A DNA stretch of 64,000 nt from Calliopum simillimum (lineage: Eukaryota; Arthropoda; Insecta; Diptera; Lauxaniidae). The stretch is from NCBI GenBank assembly GCA_951812925.1, contig OX638369.1:2108001-2172000 (forward strand), read 5' to 3'. The notes beneath the pieces are model-generated. The model did no database searches. It was not told where the DNA came from and worked only from the letters and a program-made list of their open reading frames with translations. Position numbers and translations under genes: made by a program. The stretch's first letter is position 1. Every line of letters starts with the position of its first letter. This document shows positions 1 through 12,388 of this stretch, piece by piece.

Positions 1-608
1 TGTTCTAAGAAACTTAAGAAAAGACCTTTAAAGTATTAAAACACAGAAAAGCTTTTAAAAAGAAAATAAAAGTTTTTATTAAAATTTTTGTTTTTTACTC
101 TTATTTACTGAAAAAGTTTTTCTTTTTTTTTTTTTTTTTGATAGTTTTGAAGGGTTTTTCTTGAAGAAAAACTTAAGAAAATAAAATTCTATTATAAATT
201 TTAAATATTTATTAAAGGACTTAAAAGTTTTAAGTCTAACTTTAAGTATAAAAAAACTTTTGAAAAGTTTATTTCATCTGATGTTATTTATAAAGAAATA
301 TGTATTATAAATTTTAAAAGTATGATTTTCCATAAATGTTTTATTTCTACAGATTTAAAGATACATAAGTAAGGTTGCGCAAAAAGATAGTTCAGAGAAG
401 AGAAAAAGCAAAGTTTAAAGTACTGAAAGTACTGGTCCGACCTTTTTATCGTCAGTAAAATGAGTCTTTATTTCTTCGGAAAACAGCACACGGCCGCGGA
501 GGCTCACAGAAACTTTATGCACAATATGGAGAAGGTACTTTATCAAAAAAGAAAATTTTGATGTAAAATACGTTCCTATATCTGATCGACCATGCACCAA
601 AAAATTGG
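1..608. other. AT-rich DNA, no gene seen
   Basis: Homopolymer-rich AT sequence with no recognisable coding or RNA gene. The last ~150 bases may be the eroded 5' part of the mariner copy that follows, but I could not align them with confidence. Confidence 0.6.
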
Positions 609-1310
609 ACGAAATTCTTGCATAGGTGGAAGATGGTCAACACGTAAGCATTTGCGACTTCGCTGAGTGAAAAAAAAAATCTTACTGACCGCATTTCAGT
701 ACGTAAATCTCTTTTAAACCGGATTGACTTCGAACTTTTTTTGCACAGAATGGTTACTGGAAACAAAAAATAGATAACGTATGATAATAATGTGCGAAAA
801 TGATCATAGTCAAAACGAGGTAAGCCTGCCCAAACTGACGCAAGGCCAAGGAAGTTATCGCTTAATATCGTATTTGGTGCATTGTAAGTGTCCGGTATAC
901 TGCAAGCTGCATTCGCGTGTCTAAACAATTAATTCGGAATTGTACTGTCAACAATTACAAGATTGAATGAAGCGCTAAAGGAAAAACGTCTGAAATTAAT
1001 TTTTCTGCGCCGTCTTTCATTTCGACAACGTTAGACCACATACTTCTTTGGTGACCCGCCAAAAACTGAGGGAGCTTGGCTGGAAAGTTTTAATGCAGCC
1101 AACATACAGCCCAGACCATGCACCTTCGGATTATCATTGAATTCCATAGAAAATTGCAAAAAGGTCTTGTCCGAGTTTTTCGAGCAGAACCCCAGAAATT
1201 ATATAATGAAGGTATGATTATTTTACCCGAAAGATGTAATGAACTCGGAATTTTGTTCCATCGAGCTTGCGTTGAGGTGAGAGGTAGCGGCAGCACGTTC
1301 TTGTAAAAGG
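609..1310 (+). pseudogene. Degenerate mariner-type transposase
   Basis: Relic of a Tc1/mariner-superfamily transposase, which in life cuts and pastes its own element at TA sites. Reading in shifting plus-strand frames shows, in order, a stretch like the helix-turn-helix region (DEILA.VEDGQHVSICD, about 609-665), the region before the first catalytic motif, the motif itself at about 750-775, and the C-terminal catalytic block at 1015-1140. The second and third acidic residues are intact: FDNVRPHTS at 1021-1047 and SPDHAPSDY near 1112-1134. They are separated by exactly 34 residues, the D-34-D spacing of mariner. The first catalytic Asp is replaced: the usual TGDEKW motif reads TGNKK followed by a stop. 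Several frameshifts, stops and a deletion between the HTH block and the LTDRIS block make it non-functional. Terminal inverted repeats were not found. The family call is firm; the subfamily is not assigned. Confidence 0.88.
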
Positions 1311-2438
1311 CTTCGCTCGCCGGACGGGGTGGGGGTCTTACTACTTCACCTGCACTCCAATTACACAAGATATAACGTGCTTAGGTAGACAAAGAAAAAA
1401 GGGGAGAGAATGTTGGGGATACCAAAAACTCGGACAGACAAAGATCTATTGACTCTATGAAATAGACTTACCGAAAACTCTGACATGCATATTGGAAGGA
1501 CAGTTGTTAGTCCTTCTTGCCCATTACCCAACCATGTTACCAATGTTTCCTACGAATTTCTTGGCAACCCCAAAAATACACAACATAATCGATTTAGCTT
1601 ACATTAGGCTACATAGCTTTTGTTTATTCCGAATTCATTTTAATTATACTAAACAAAATTTCATTTTAAATTCTAAATGTTAAATTTAACATGGCAACGT
1701 TTGGTATTTTGTTTAAATGGTAAGATAATTTTACATCAATTTCCAACAAAAAAAATTTAAGAAATCAAGAAACAAAAGTCAAAACCACTTTTAAAATTCT
1801 TTGTCCATGAGTGTTAAATTACCACAATGGATACTTCGAAAATTAAATTATACTCAAAAATTTGTTAGCCGAAATACTGGCTGCAAAAAGTGCCGGGAAA
1901 ATTTTATAGGAAAAAAAAAAGTTAGTTTGTGTTCATCAGTGTAAATTTACACATTGACAATTTTGAACTTCAAATTATAAGCGAAAGTTTTAATCCCAAA
2001 ATATTGAAAAAATTTAGGAAAAAATCTGTGTTCAAACTTTGTCTATTAGTGTAAATTGACCCACATGTATATATGTATATTCGAGAGAGCAAAATTAAGC
2101 ATAGGTAAAGGGGAAAACTTACGTTGTATATACTGCAGAGGAAGAAGGCCTCCAACGCTGGATTTCTGTAAACAACAAAATGTATATGTATGTTTCTTGC
2201 CCATATATATATATATATCTTTATATATGAAACTTTAGAAAACCTCACTTTTCTTTTCTTTTTTTTTCAAATTAACTTTATGCTTTTCCCACTAATTTAG
2301 GTTACATTTCCTTTAGTTTTCCACTTAAGATTTTCTTTATTCTACGTCAGTTATTTTACTAACCTTTTCCACTTTTTTAGTATTTTTGATTTTCTTTTCT
2401 TTTTCGTAAATCACTTTTGTTTTTTAGAATTCTTTTAC
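1311..2438. other. No gene; imperfect ~120 bp direct repeats
   Basis: No coding gene seen. Between about 1800 and 2065 the phrase CATGAGTGTTAAATT / CATCAGTGTAAATT / TATTAGTGTAAATT recurs three times, about 125 bases apart, suggesting an old tandem or repeat fragment. A short TA-dinucleotide run sits near 2203-2225. Confidence 0.5.
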
Positions 2439-3627
2439 ACATATCGCGACCTTAGAGCAACAGGGTTCTAACTGACATTTTTTGTGAAATTGAGTTATAT
2501 ATTGCTTCGTACTAAATAGATCACGCTCTTTCGATTACCGCTACTCAAATATTTCTATCTCGTATGGTTTCTGAGAAAATTAATTAAATTGAGTTGCACA
2601 AGGTTCTATCTGCACATATTCAAATTAAAATTAAATTCACAAAGTTCTAACTGCCAGATAGAACTTTGTGTTTCTGTAAGAGAGCAGGCAAATTAGAAAA
2701 AATCATATAATTTTGTTAAAGAAGCCCCGATTTTGAGCCGACGTGGCTCATTTTGTTAGTAATTGGACTTAGAAAAAACAAACACTTAAGATTTATGCAG
2801 TTTTTGAAAAAAGGTCGAAAAACGGTTTTGGAAAATTGAAGAAATCGAATCAAAGATAGTCATTTTTGATAAAGTTGCCAACGCTAAATCCGAATCTGGC
2901 ATCAAAGTTGCTATATATTATATGGTTTCGGAGATATCCTACCATAAATGTTGAAAAAATGATCAAAAACACGATATTTGAGGTTGTTTAGAAGATGCAC
3001 AAAATTGTTTTTTTCTTTTCTATTGAATGAATCATTAAGCAATGTCCCTCTTCTTCAAAATGAGATGTAAACTGGCCTCGTGTGATTTTTATTTAAAAAG
3101 TTATACTCGATTTAAATGATACATGAAAGTATGTAAATTTTTCGAAAACCGCTTTTCAACCATTTTTCAAAAACTGCATAAATCTTAAGTGTTGGTTTTT
3201 TCTAAGTCCAATTACTAACAAAATGAGCCATGTCGGCTCAAAATCGGGGCTTGTTTAACAAAATTACATGATTTTATCTAATTTGCCTGCTCTCTTACAG
3301 GAACACAAAGTTCTATCTGGCAGTTAGAACTTTGTGTTTCTGTCTATCTGGCAGTTAGAACTTTGTTTCCCAATTTCAAGTACCTTATCGTTTAGCAACA
3401 AAGTTTTATCGATTTTTTTAAACTTAAATTCCTTATTAACTAGGCAACATATTTTAATTATTTTAGTATCAATGAAATCCTCGCGACAATCAAATGCTTG
3501 TAATATTAATAACATTGTGATTAAAATCAATTCATTAAAGTTATACGACACGAAATATTCAAACATAGATTTATCGAAAGTGATATGAGTGTAGATAGAA
3601 CCCTGTTGTTCTAAGGTCGCGATATGT
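2439..3627. mobile_element. Foldback element with nested inverted repeats
   Basis: The ends are inverted copies: ACATATCGCGACCTTAGAGC at 2439 matches the complement of the sequence ending at 3627, and the match runs on for ~35 bases (CAACAGGGTTCTA). Inside lies a second, longer inverted repeat: 2637-2815 pairs with 3176-3336. Each inner arm begins with a small hairpin of its own, CACAAAGTTCTA...TAGAACTTTGTG. No transposase remnant is visible, so it is a non-autonomous foldback or MITE-like element of ~1.19 kb. I see no clear target-site duplication and cannot name the superfamily. Part of its central sequence resembles the 12.48-12.93 kb region (ATGAGCCAAGTCGG against ATGAGCCATGTCGG). Confidence 0.8.
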
Positions 3628-4758
3628 ATCTATATTCTAAGATTCTTTAATTTTCTTTTTTTTTTTATTTGTTTTCCTTCTTTTTAATATTTTTAAACTT
3701 TTAATCCAAAATATAATGATCCATACGCTAAGTTTAAACCGATTGACTGATACAAATGTCATCAGCGATCTCTTTGCAGAATGTGCAGACATGGATAACT
3801 GTTTGCCAACTCCAACTAGAGATGTACACTAAAACTGTCGGCATACTACTTTAGTTTTATGTACTTAATAATGATAAAATTTTCAAGTATAACAAATATG
3901 TAAAATGTTTTCGTTACTTTAATTTATATTCTATTTTTAAGTAATGTAAAATAACTCTCTAAATGTTTTCAAGTAACTTTTAAGTACTTTAGGTATCTTT
4001 TAAGTGCCATAGAGTAACTTTAACACGTATATCTAAAATCAAATTATAGCGAACGGTGGCTTCGTGTAATGCCAACTTTATTAGATCCTCTCAGGTGCTA
4101 AAGATGTTGCAAGTCGATTTTGTGGGAAATTCGAGACTCTTTTGATAATGTGGTGTACGAAAAAAATTTCCAACTATGTAATGGCCAAAATAACCGGTAC
4201 AAACTAATGATGACCAAACTGAGGTGATACTTCTTTATGCCAATTGTACTATTTTTACAAGTTCTTTTATACTTCACAGCTATTTTTGACTTATAATTAT
4301 ATCCTATGCTGTGCACATGTACACTTCTTGAAGTTTTAGATTAGAGAGACCATTCGCCGGAAGGAAGTATCGTACCAAAGAAAAAATGTTTTCTCTAAAA
4401 TTCGATAATTCGATCATCACTACTTTTCTGACATCTGCTGGCAAGTAGTGTAAGTAGGTTACAGTAATTGCTTGATGATCAGCAAATACAGTAAACTACT
4501 TTATGAGTTTTTAAAGCAATGTAAACCTTATTTTACACGAAATTTCTATATTCTAGTATAGAATTCGTAAAATGAAATTTATTAAAATTGATGACAGCAA
4601 ATAGTATACGTAGTGAAAAAAAATTAAAGAGAAAAGTTGGTATTTGCAAAATCCAAGAAAATGAAGCAAAACCGTCACAAAGATAGCGAGAGTTTGTCAA
4701 TAACACTGGGAAATATTTGACTCAATAAAATTATTTTGGTATACGAAAAAAAAAAAAA
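3628..4758. other. No gene; AT-rich unique sequence
   Basis: Nothing coding recognised. The AAGTAACTTTTAAGTACTTTAGG-like phrase repeats loosely around 3840-4030, probably an eroded repeat. Confidence 0.5.
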
Positions 4759-6080
4759 ACTAGTAAGGGTGTTACCTTTGGCCTGGCCAAACATTAAATA
4801 CCCTACACAGCAGTATTTTGAAAATTTTGCTAATATGGGAGGTGCCACGCTCTCCAAATTCACCCAATTTTTTCTCAGAGTTTGCATTTATAGTTCTTAG
4901 TATTTAAGTGAAATTTGGTTGGATTATCTGAAAAAATATTTTCAGAAAAGCGTTTTGAAGCTTTTGCTTATATGGGAGGAGCCACGCCCTCTTGTCCGAT
5001 TTTATCCAGTTTTTGCTTAAAGCTTGCATTTATAGTTTTTAGTGTCCGAGTCAAATCTAGTCTGATTATCTCAAAAAACGCTTTCAGTACAGCGTTTTGA
5101 AGCTTTTGCTTATATGAAAGGTGCCACGCCCTCTTGTCCGAATTCGACCAGCTTTTTTTCAGAGCTTGCGCTGACGATTCGTAGTATTTATGTGTATTTT
5201 GGTTGAATTGTTGTGAAATATACTCCTGGGTGTAGGGTATAAAAAAAAATTGGTTGAACTAAGCTCATTTTTTTATACACTACACCCAGGGTATATTCAC
5301 TTTGTCCTTCCGTTTGTAACGCAGAGAAGGAGGCGTGGCAGTTATAGAAAAGTATGCATATTCTTGATCAGTATATATTCTTGACCGCTTGAGTCGATAT
5401 AACCATGTCTGTCTGTCTGGCTGGCTGGGTGGCTGGCAGGCTGTGTGTTGAAATACGCTTTTTGGAAAAATTTAGCAAGATAATTCAATGAAATTTCGTA
5501 CACTGCCTTCGTCGTCAAAGTTAGCTCGTGGGAATGAAAATGAGCAAAATCGGTCAACGGACACGCCTACCGCCCATACAAAAAATATATTCAAAATACA
5601 TTTTTAAGAGTATTTTTCACGATAATGCAACCAAAATACACATAAATAATATGAATTAAAAGCGCAAACTCTGAGGAAAAACTGAACAAATTTAGACAGT
5701 AGGGCGTGGCACCTCCCATACAAGCAAAAGCTTCAAAAAGTTATACTTAAAGCGTTTTTTGAGATTTTCGAACCAAATTTGACTCAGACACTAAAAATTG
5801 TAAGCGAAAGCTCTCAAAGAAAATTGGGTAAAATTGGACAAGTAGGCGTGTCTCTTCCCATATAAGCAAAAGTTTGAAATTGCCATACTGAAAGAGTTTT
5901 TTGGGATAATTCAACCAAATTTCACTTAGACACTAAAAACTATAAATACAAGCTCTGAGCAAAAACTGAGTGAACTCAGACAAGAGGGCGTGGCACCGCC
6001 CATAAAAGCAAAATTTTCAAAATAATGCCGTGAAGGGTATTTAATGTTTGGCAAGGCCAAAAGTTACACTCTTAATAGTT
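4759..6080. mobile_element. Foldback element with minisatellite-like arms
   Basis: A ~1.32 kb inverted-repeat element. The left end (AGTAAGGGTGTTACC, 4761) and right end (complement ending near 6080) match for about 48 bases, including CCAAACATTAAATACCC. Each arm contains three tandem copies of a ~140-bp unit with a GGTGCCACGCCCTCTTGTCC core: near 4833, 4971 and 5111 on the left, and inverted near 5699, 5842 and 5984 on the right. The centre holds a tight hairpin built on CTACACCCAGG (about 5225-5291), followed by a segment with TTTGTAACGCAGAGAAGG and a GTCTGTCTGG run. Partial copies of this central segment recur at 26430-26620 and 47999-48709, so this is a dispersed family. No coding capacity seen. 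Superfamily unassigned. Confidence 0.85.
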
Positions 6081-8860
6081 GGGCTTTCTTTTTACTCAAT
6101 CTTATATTTTATTGTAGGTCGTATCCAAGGCATCTCACTTTTCGGATTTAAAGAATTGAAGGCAAGAGCAAACCTTTCATAGGCCTCCTTTTTATAAAAT
6201 AACGATACATTATTTTATATTCTAGTAATGTAAAATATGTACATAAATTACATTATCAACACTTTTTTCCATCTTCGTCTATGTCAAATAGTTTATTGTT
6301 TAGACTTACACATAATTTAGCAATCTTTCTGTTCAATAAGGCTTGAATACATCCAAAGCCGTGCGTGATGGAAAACTTAAAACTTTCGTATGATTTCGAT
6401 GCAAACATTTTCAGAATTATGACATTTCATGAGAGTTAAAAATTATGGCACCTCAGAGAACAAATTTAACTCATTAGTTTTAATGCGATGGTGTAAACTG
6501 TGCACAACACACTTAAAGTAAATATAGACATTTACATAGAAATTCCTTATCTGCATACAAATATCACCCGCGAGTAAGCGGCTTTAATTGGTAATGAATG
6601 ACAGGAGCGCGAACATTTGCCATATGTCAGACGCTGTGCGAGGGAGTGTGACACCTTTGTTCGTTTTAATTTGGAAATACAACAAAAAAATATTGTCTGT
6701 GTGTGTGCCATAAGGAAATGACAAAAAGACTGCGTAGTGGTGGGACAGTAATTTTGGCTTTTCCATGTGTTGTACTTTAATTAGGCATTTAATATGCAGC
6801 GGGAGTAGCAGCGGCGGAGACAGTGCGTAATGCGCGTAATTATTGTGTTGCCACAATGTGGAGCTTTACTTTAATTTAAGCCCTCACGTTGTTGTTGAAA
6901 GAAAACAACTTAAATTGCATATAAATTTATTGTCTCGCTGTTTGCGTTTGTGTGCGTATGTGTGTGTGCAGGATCTTTTCTTTGTTTAAACTGAAGTACT
7001 TTGGTTTTTTGTGCTTAATTAAAAGTTGAAGAAATAAAAGCAAAAACCAAGGAAAGCAGTACTTTTATCCTGCTGCTCTTGTTTGAAACTACAAGTGCTC
7101 TTCACTCTGAGATAAAGCATTTTTTGCAGAATTTTGCTTTTTGTACAATTTATTCTTGGAAAATTTGCTTTTGCTATGATGAAAAGGAATTCCGCTGTTG
7201 TTTTCGTTTTTTTTTTACTAGGAACTTTTTGTAAATATGGATTTGTGGATACTTTGAAAAAATGTTTGTTGTTTTTGTTTTCTTTAAGGCAAACTAACTT
7301 TTTTGTTTGATTTTGGTTTTCTTTCTTTGTATGATGTATTTCATTTTTAGCTTTAAGCTTTACTCATCAAAACTTTTGCTTGTATTAGGATGTTTAAGGA
7401 AGCGCGCCATATCCCTAAAGCAGAAAATCCTATTTCGAGGTATTTCGCCTTTGTTATCTTGACTGCGATTCATTCGACTTGATTAATTAGCCGGGCTTAT
7501 TGTGTTTAACGTTGATTGAATTGTAAGTAAATGTGTACGTTTTCCGCTTATTTAATGCTACGCCGATTCATAAACTTTTCAATAAATCAAAATTATCAAA
7601 GAAATAGAACTTACGACAATTTTAAGCTAAAGTTAATATTCTTTTGTCTGTCGAAAGTTTTGATTGATGTCTTTTGTATACGTGGCCATTCCCATTCCTC
7701 CACTCGTAATAATAATAATCGTAATATGCGACTGATGTGCGTGATTTTCTTTACTTTTGGCTTAATTTCTATCGATTTATTGACAAAAACGCGCATGTAT
7801 ATGTTAGGCCTTCTTTGTTTTATTCCCCCTCAACCCACCCCTGTTTTTATTTCTTCACAATGATAATTCATTTATCCTGATTTGTATGACAAGTTTATTG
7901 AGCGTTTGTGTTAGTTACTCTTTATCTATGCGTTTGTATTAGTTGAATTATTTAAATGTATTGGTGGAATATTTCTATTGTATGTTTGTGGTCGTTTTTA
8001 TAGCGTCGTTTATTTTTGTGTGCGTGTTGTCCAACACATAGTAAAATTCACAATCATTGTTTTGCCTTGGCAACGCACAGTGGCTTGTATTCATGCGATT
8101 GGTGGGTAAACATAAAAGTAAGACCAACTTTGTCATAAACAAAATTTTCAACTTATGAAAATCTACTGCAATATTTTTTCATCTAAGTTGTATGAGTGGA
8201 TTCTTGCCTTAAACAGCCAAAGAACGAAAGCAGAGCGAACTGTCTTGTCTTTTTTATTCAAATAAATTGGTAAAGGCTGCATTTTTTTTGCTAATTTTTG
8301 ACTTTGCTTGCCATTTTAGATTGAGAAAGGTCAACAAACTCTTTTTTTTAATTTTTTTGTAGTCCTCGTTAAATTTGCGCTAATTCGGCAGTACATGCAG
8401 ACCTTTATCAACTGAATTGGTATGACAAATGTACCATCGAATTTTTTCCTTTTTTTTTTCGTTTATCAATATCCCACTGTGCAAAGTATTGAAGCGGACT
8501 TTTACTTCATTTGTCACTCCACAAAAGTTGGTAGCGCTATATTTGTATCTCGTTGCTTTCAAATTGATTGTCTGCTTTAATTTATTGGACATCAAGTGAT
8601 AGTTGGATAATAAAAGTTTTTTTTTGAGTTTTATTAGATGCTTTTGGCAACACTTCAAATCAAAGAAAAAAGAAATAAAAAGTTGCGTGCCACAAGGCTC
8701 TTCAAATTTTGGTGAAGATTGTGTGAAAATCACTGAATGTAATTAAGTCAACAGTTTTCGAGTTAAGTATTTAATGATGTGTTAAACTGATGTCTGCAGC
8801 CAAGAATAGTATTAATAAAAATCATTACCCTACACGTCTATAAAAAAAACGGAGATCTTG
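6081..8860. other. Unique intron-like DNA, no gene seen
   Basis: Long stretch without recognisable repeats or coding sequence. It contains a GT-rich microsatellite tract near 6940-6970 and many T-runs. Open frames here (for example 7531-7863) are low-complexity and match no family I recognise. Confidence 0.55.
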
Positions 8861-10583
8861 TTTGTCAGCTAGACATGAGGGCGTGACTAGAACTGACCTC
8901 TCCATTTCGAATTTTGCGGTTTGGCATGGTTTCATTTCATGCCAAAACCGATAAAAGGGGCAAACAAATTTGGCGACTTTTTGTGGATTTCCGAGTGGAG
9001 TAAAATGTCTTAAAAGAAAGTTTTCTGGTATTAGGCAAAAAGTACTATTTTTACAATGTTTTTAGAATTAAAATTAATGAAAACGCTCCATGGCCTACCC
9101 ATCAAATCCTCTAAAATGTATTTACTGGAAAGAAGGCTAAACTATCCCGCATATGAATTGAATGCGTGTTGTAAAAACTCACGTGATCCCATAGCTCTAG
9201 TTTAACAATTGTCTTTTGAAGCACGAATATGAAAAGCTAAGTTCCTTGCAAAGCAAGAGGCTATTTGATGAAGGGGCGTTGCACGATCTATGCAAAAAAG
9301 CGCATTAAATGAAATAACTCTGCAAGTATGACACCTATTTTAATGAAATTTGGTATACTGCATATGGTGCCAGAATAGAACAAGGGTTATTGTACTTCCA
9401 TACAAGAACTAAAAAGGCCACTAGCATTTGACGACTATTGCTTATCGATCCGAATAGTGGTGTACGATTCAATAACAAACCGAATTATTTAAACGTTCAA
9501 ATCGTATTGTGTAACAATAAATAATTTAAGCCGCACCGTAAACACAAAGCACTAAATGTGTATGGCACTCGTAAAAGTATGCTTCAATATTTTAAAAATT
9601 TCCGGAAATCTTGAATAGTTTTCAACATGATGCATATGCGTGTATAACAGATAATTGCTAGTTGTTTAATTGAGTAAACTGTGGAGAAAATCTGTTTACA
9701 ACACTATGGTATTAAGTGATTATTCTCAGCACTTTGACGCCTTTAAAATAAATGTTAAATTATGAATGACATCACTAAAGGAGAATTTTGCCTTTTTCAA
9801 CAACAAACAATTTCCATTCGCCTTATCCATTGTAATCTACACTTGGCAACGATTTACTGTGCACTTTTCCTTTAGCATTTATTACGATTTTGCTGCTTTT
9901 ATTACCAACACTAATACGCTTACCGACCGCAATCAGTCTGGAATCCTTTGCATCCATTTCAATTTGTCATTTTTACCCCATCACTTCCTGGTATTGCAGT
10001 TGTATTGGATCTTTTCTTTCCACGTTCACTGCATATCCGTTCGTTTGGATTCCTGCCTTTAACGGTTGACATTTTTATGAATTTTTCCTTTCTTTTTTTG
10101 CATTTCTTCTTAACTTTTTTTATATTATTTCTTTTCACTTTTATTTCATTTTTATGCCATGCCATACGTTTCCTTTGCAACTACTCAGCATTCAGGGTTA
10201 GGGGAGAGATGTTAAAGGGGAATGCCTTCCGTTCGATGGGATTGCCAATGCAACTTTTGCTTGTACACATTATCCGCTTTATAAATAGGTATGCAATAGG
10301 TTTGATTACATATGTGGGTGTGTGTATTTATTTATATAGAGTATGTGTGTGTCGGGCATGTGTTTGGCCAAAGTGTGCATGCATTTTTATGAGACATTAA
10401 AATTTCAGCTACACAAATGGAAGCAGAACGATTGACAGTTCCCTTATTGATGGTGCTGCTGCTGCTGCTGTTGGTGTTATGGCTTAAATAATGAAGTGAC
10501 TTCAGTGCGATGTGGCATATTAACCTGAAAGATTTGATTTAGTGCTTTGCGTTCAGTGTTGAACTATAAATATTTGATTATTC
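8861..10583. other. Old repeat fragments, no gene
   Basis: A short hairpin formed by TTTGGCATGG and its complement (about 8925-8955) and phrases such as GAGGGCGTGAC and GGGGCGTTGCACG with ATGAAATTTGGTATAC (9270-9365) resemble the GGCGTGGCAC repeat class of the 4.8-6.1 kb element. They look like eroded fragments. The open frames at 9766-10400 are compositionally T-rich and unconvincing. Confidence 0.4.
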
Positions 10584-10585
10584 TA

Positions 10586-11519
10586 CACACAGAAAAAAAA
10601 ATTGTATTTTCAACAACTTTATGTATTGATTCAAGAATTTATGTTGGTTGAAATCTTCCCAACAACTTTTGCTCTTGTTTTAAATACGAAATTGTTATGT
10701 ATTTTATTCAACGAAAAATTGTTGAATCAAGTAAAAAGTTGTTGAAGGAATAAGAACGAAAATTGTTGTATTAAAAGCGAAAAAATGTTGGAAATTTATG
10801 AATGGAAATTGTTGTTTCAAAAGCGAAACTGTTAACAATATTTAAAAACGAAATACTTTGTTGAACGAAGAATAAATGATTGTTGCAATGTTTCTACATA
10901 TATAAGTCTTTATTAGCAAGCTATCTTACGGCAATAAAAAAGATACAGTAGCATGAACATTGGTTGCAGTATGAGTTAAAGCCTAAGAAGTCAAGCGGCG
11001 TTTTCATACGTGTAACTGTTGCTTCAACGGCAGCATTTTGCATTTTATCCTGACTGGCGATAGAAAGAGGACATAGTACGATAATCAGAAGCGAAGTGGA
11101 TCGTGAGCGAAGTCAAGTTTACATCATCCGCTAATCCAAGTATCCAAGTATCCAAGTTACGATCAACAAAGCGTAATTTATTATGGAATTCATACGCTGC
11201 CAGAAAGATGGAGAAATTAGTGTTTAGTGTTTAGTTTATATGAAATGTTTCTTACCCTAAATCGTGATACAAAGCTTTTTAAATAAAACAGAAAGTATTC
11301 AGTAATTTAATATTTTTTTTTTTTTTTTGCTTAAAAAAAATGACTGAATTTTTGTATTTAAAATTATTTTTCATATTTTTTTTGACAAATGCGTAAACAA
11401 ATTAAGTATCAAGAACAAAGTTGTTGATTTAAGAATAAAATATGAATTTCAACAATTAAAAAATAACAATTTTTTAAGAATGAAAAATTGTTGTTTTAAG
11501 AATTTTTTTTTTCTGAGTG
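10586..11519. mobile_element. MITE with CACACAGAAAAAAAA ends and TA target site
   Basis: Inverted ends CACACAGAAAAAAAA (10586) and TTTTTTTTCTGAGTG (ending 11519) are each flanked by TA (10584-10585 and 11520-11521). A TA duplication is the signature of Tc1/mariner-type elements. Both arms carry repeated phrases of the kind AAATTGTTG(A/T)TT(T/C)AA at short intervals, inverted between left and right. Length ~934 bp with no transposase remnant visible. The middle part (about 10900-11250) has little repeat structure and includes a doubled ATCCAAGT motif. Superfamily is inferred only from the TA site. Confidence 0.7.
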
Positions 11520-12388
11520 TATGATATTCAGCAAAAAGGATTAGAAATTTTATTTGCTTTCTCTTTATCAGAAGAGATTAGATTGAATTGAGTAAGCATT
11601 AACATCGCCTTTTGCTCATCAAGAAATGAAGAAAAAAATATAATAGAACGATTTACACTACATTAGACCTCACAAACTATTATAAGAAAATGGGAAACGC
11701 GTTTGAAATGTAAGGGCTTTGACGTCATAACATATATACGTAAGTAGATTAACAACAAAACCGATGCAATAATATGCCACTATTAAAATTTAATATTTAG
11801 GATTCTGACCTGGTCATATTTCCTTCAGATTGGACATAGTCGTCAGCAGAAGAGGAGAAAACTTAAAATTTTTTATATAGGAGAAAGTGGGGTAAAGTGG
11901 GAAATTTTTTTTCGAAGCTCCATAAAATGAACAAAACTTCTTATTTTTTCATGTTTCAGCTTCCTATAATAAAGAAAATTAAATCAGCTATATTTTTGCC
12001 GAAGAAACGAACCGAAAATATGGATTTTCTGTTGAGTACGACGCTTTGATAGAGGATGCCCAAAATGGCCGAAATTACAAAATCGTGGGGTATTCAAAAC
12101 TCATAAAAACTAACACAAATGTTGGAAAAAAGTTCTAATATCTTTATTGTAAGTCAAAAAAAGGTTCAAGGAGCACACCCATAGAACTAAATATGAAAAG
12201 AAATAATGATTTTGCTGGAAAAAAATTTAAGAAAAAATGTGTTTAAAAAAATTTGTGAAATAGTAGCTTATTCGTCGTTCTCTGATGAAACATCAAAGTC
12301 CGAGTCACAGTGTTAGTAATAAAAGAAGCTTGTAGTGAGAATGGGCGTTAACAATCCTTTAGGTTGCATTTGATGGTATTGTGTCTGG

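Noticed and set aside
9948..10400. 150-residue plus-strand frame
   Set aside because: Phe/Leu/Cys-rich translation of T-rich DNA with a GT microsatellite at its end; overlapping frames are equally open.
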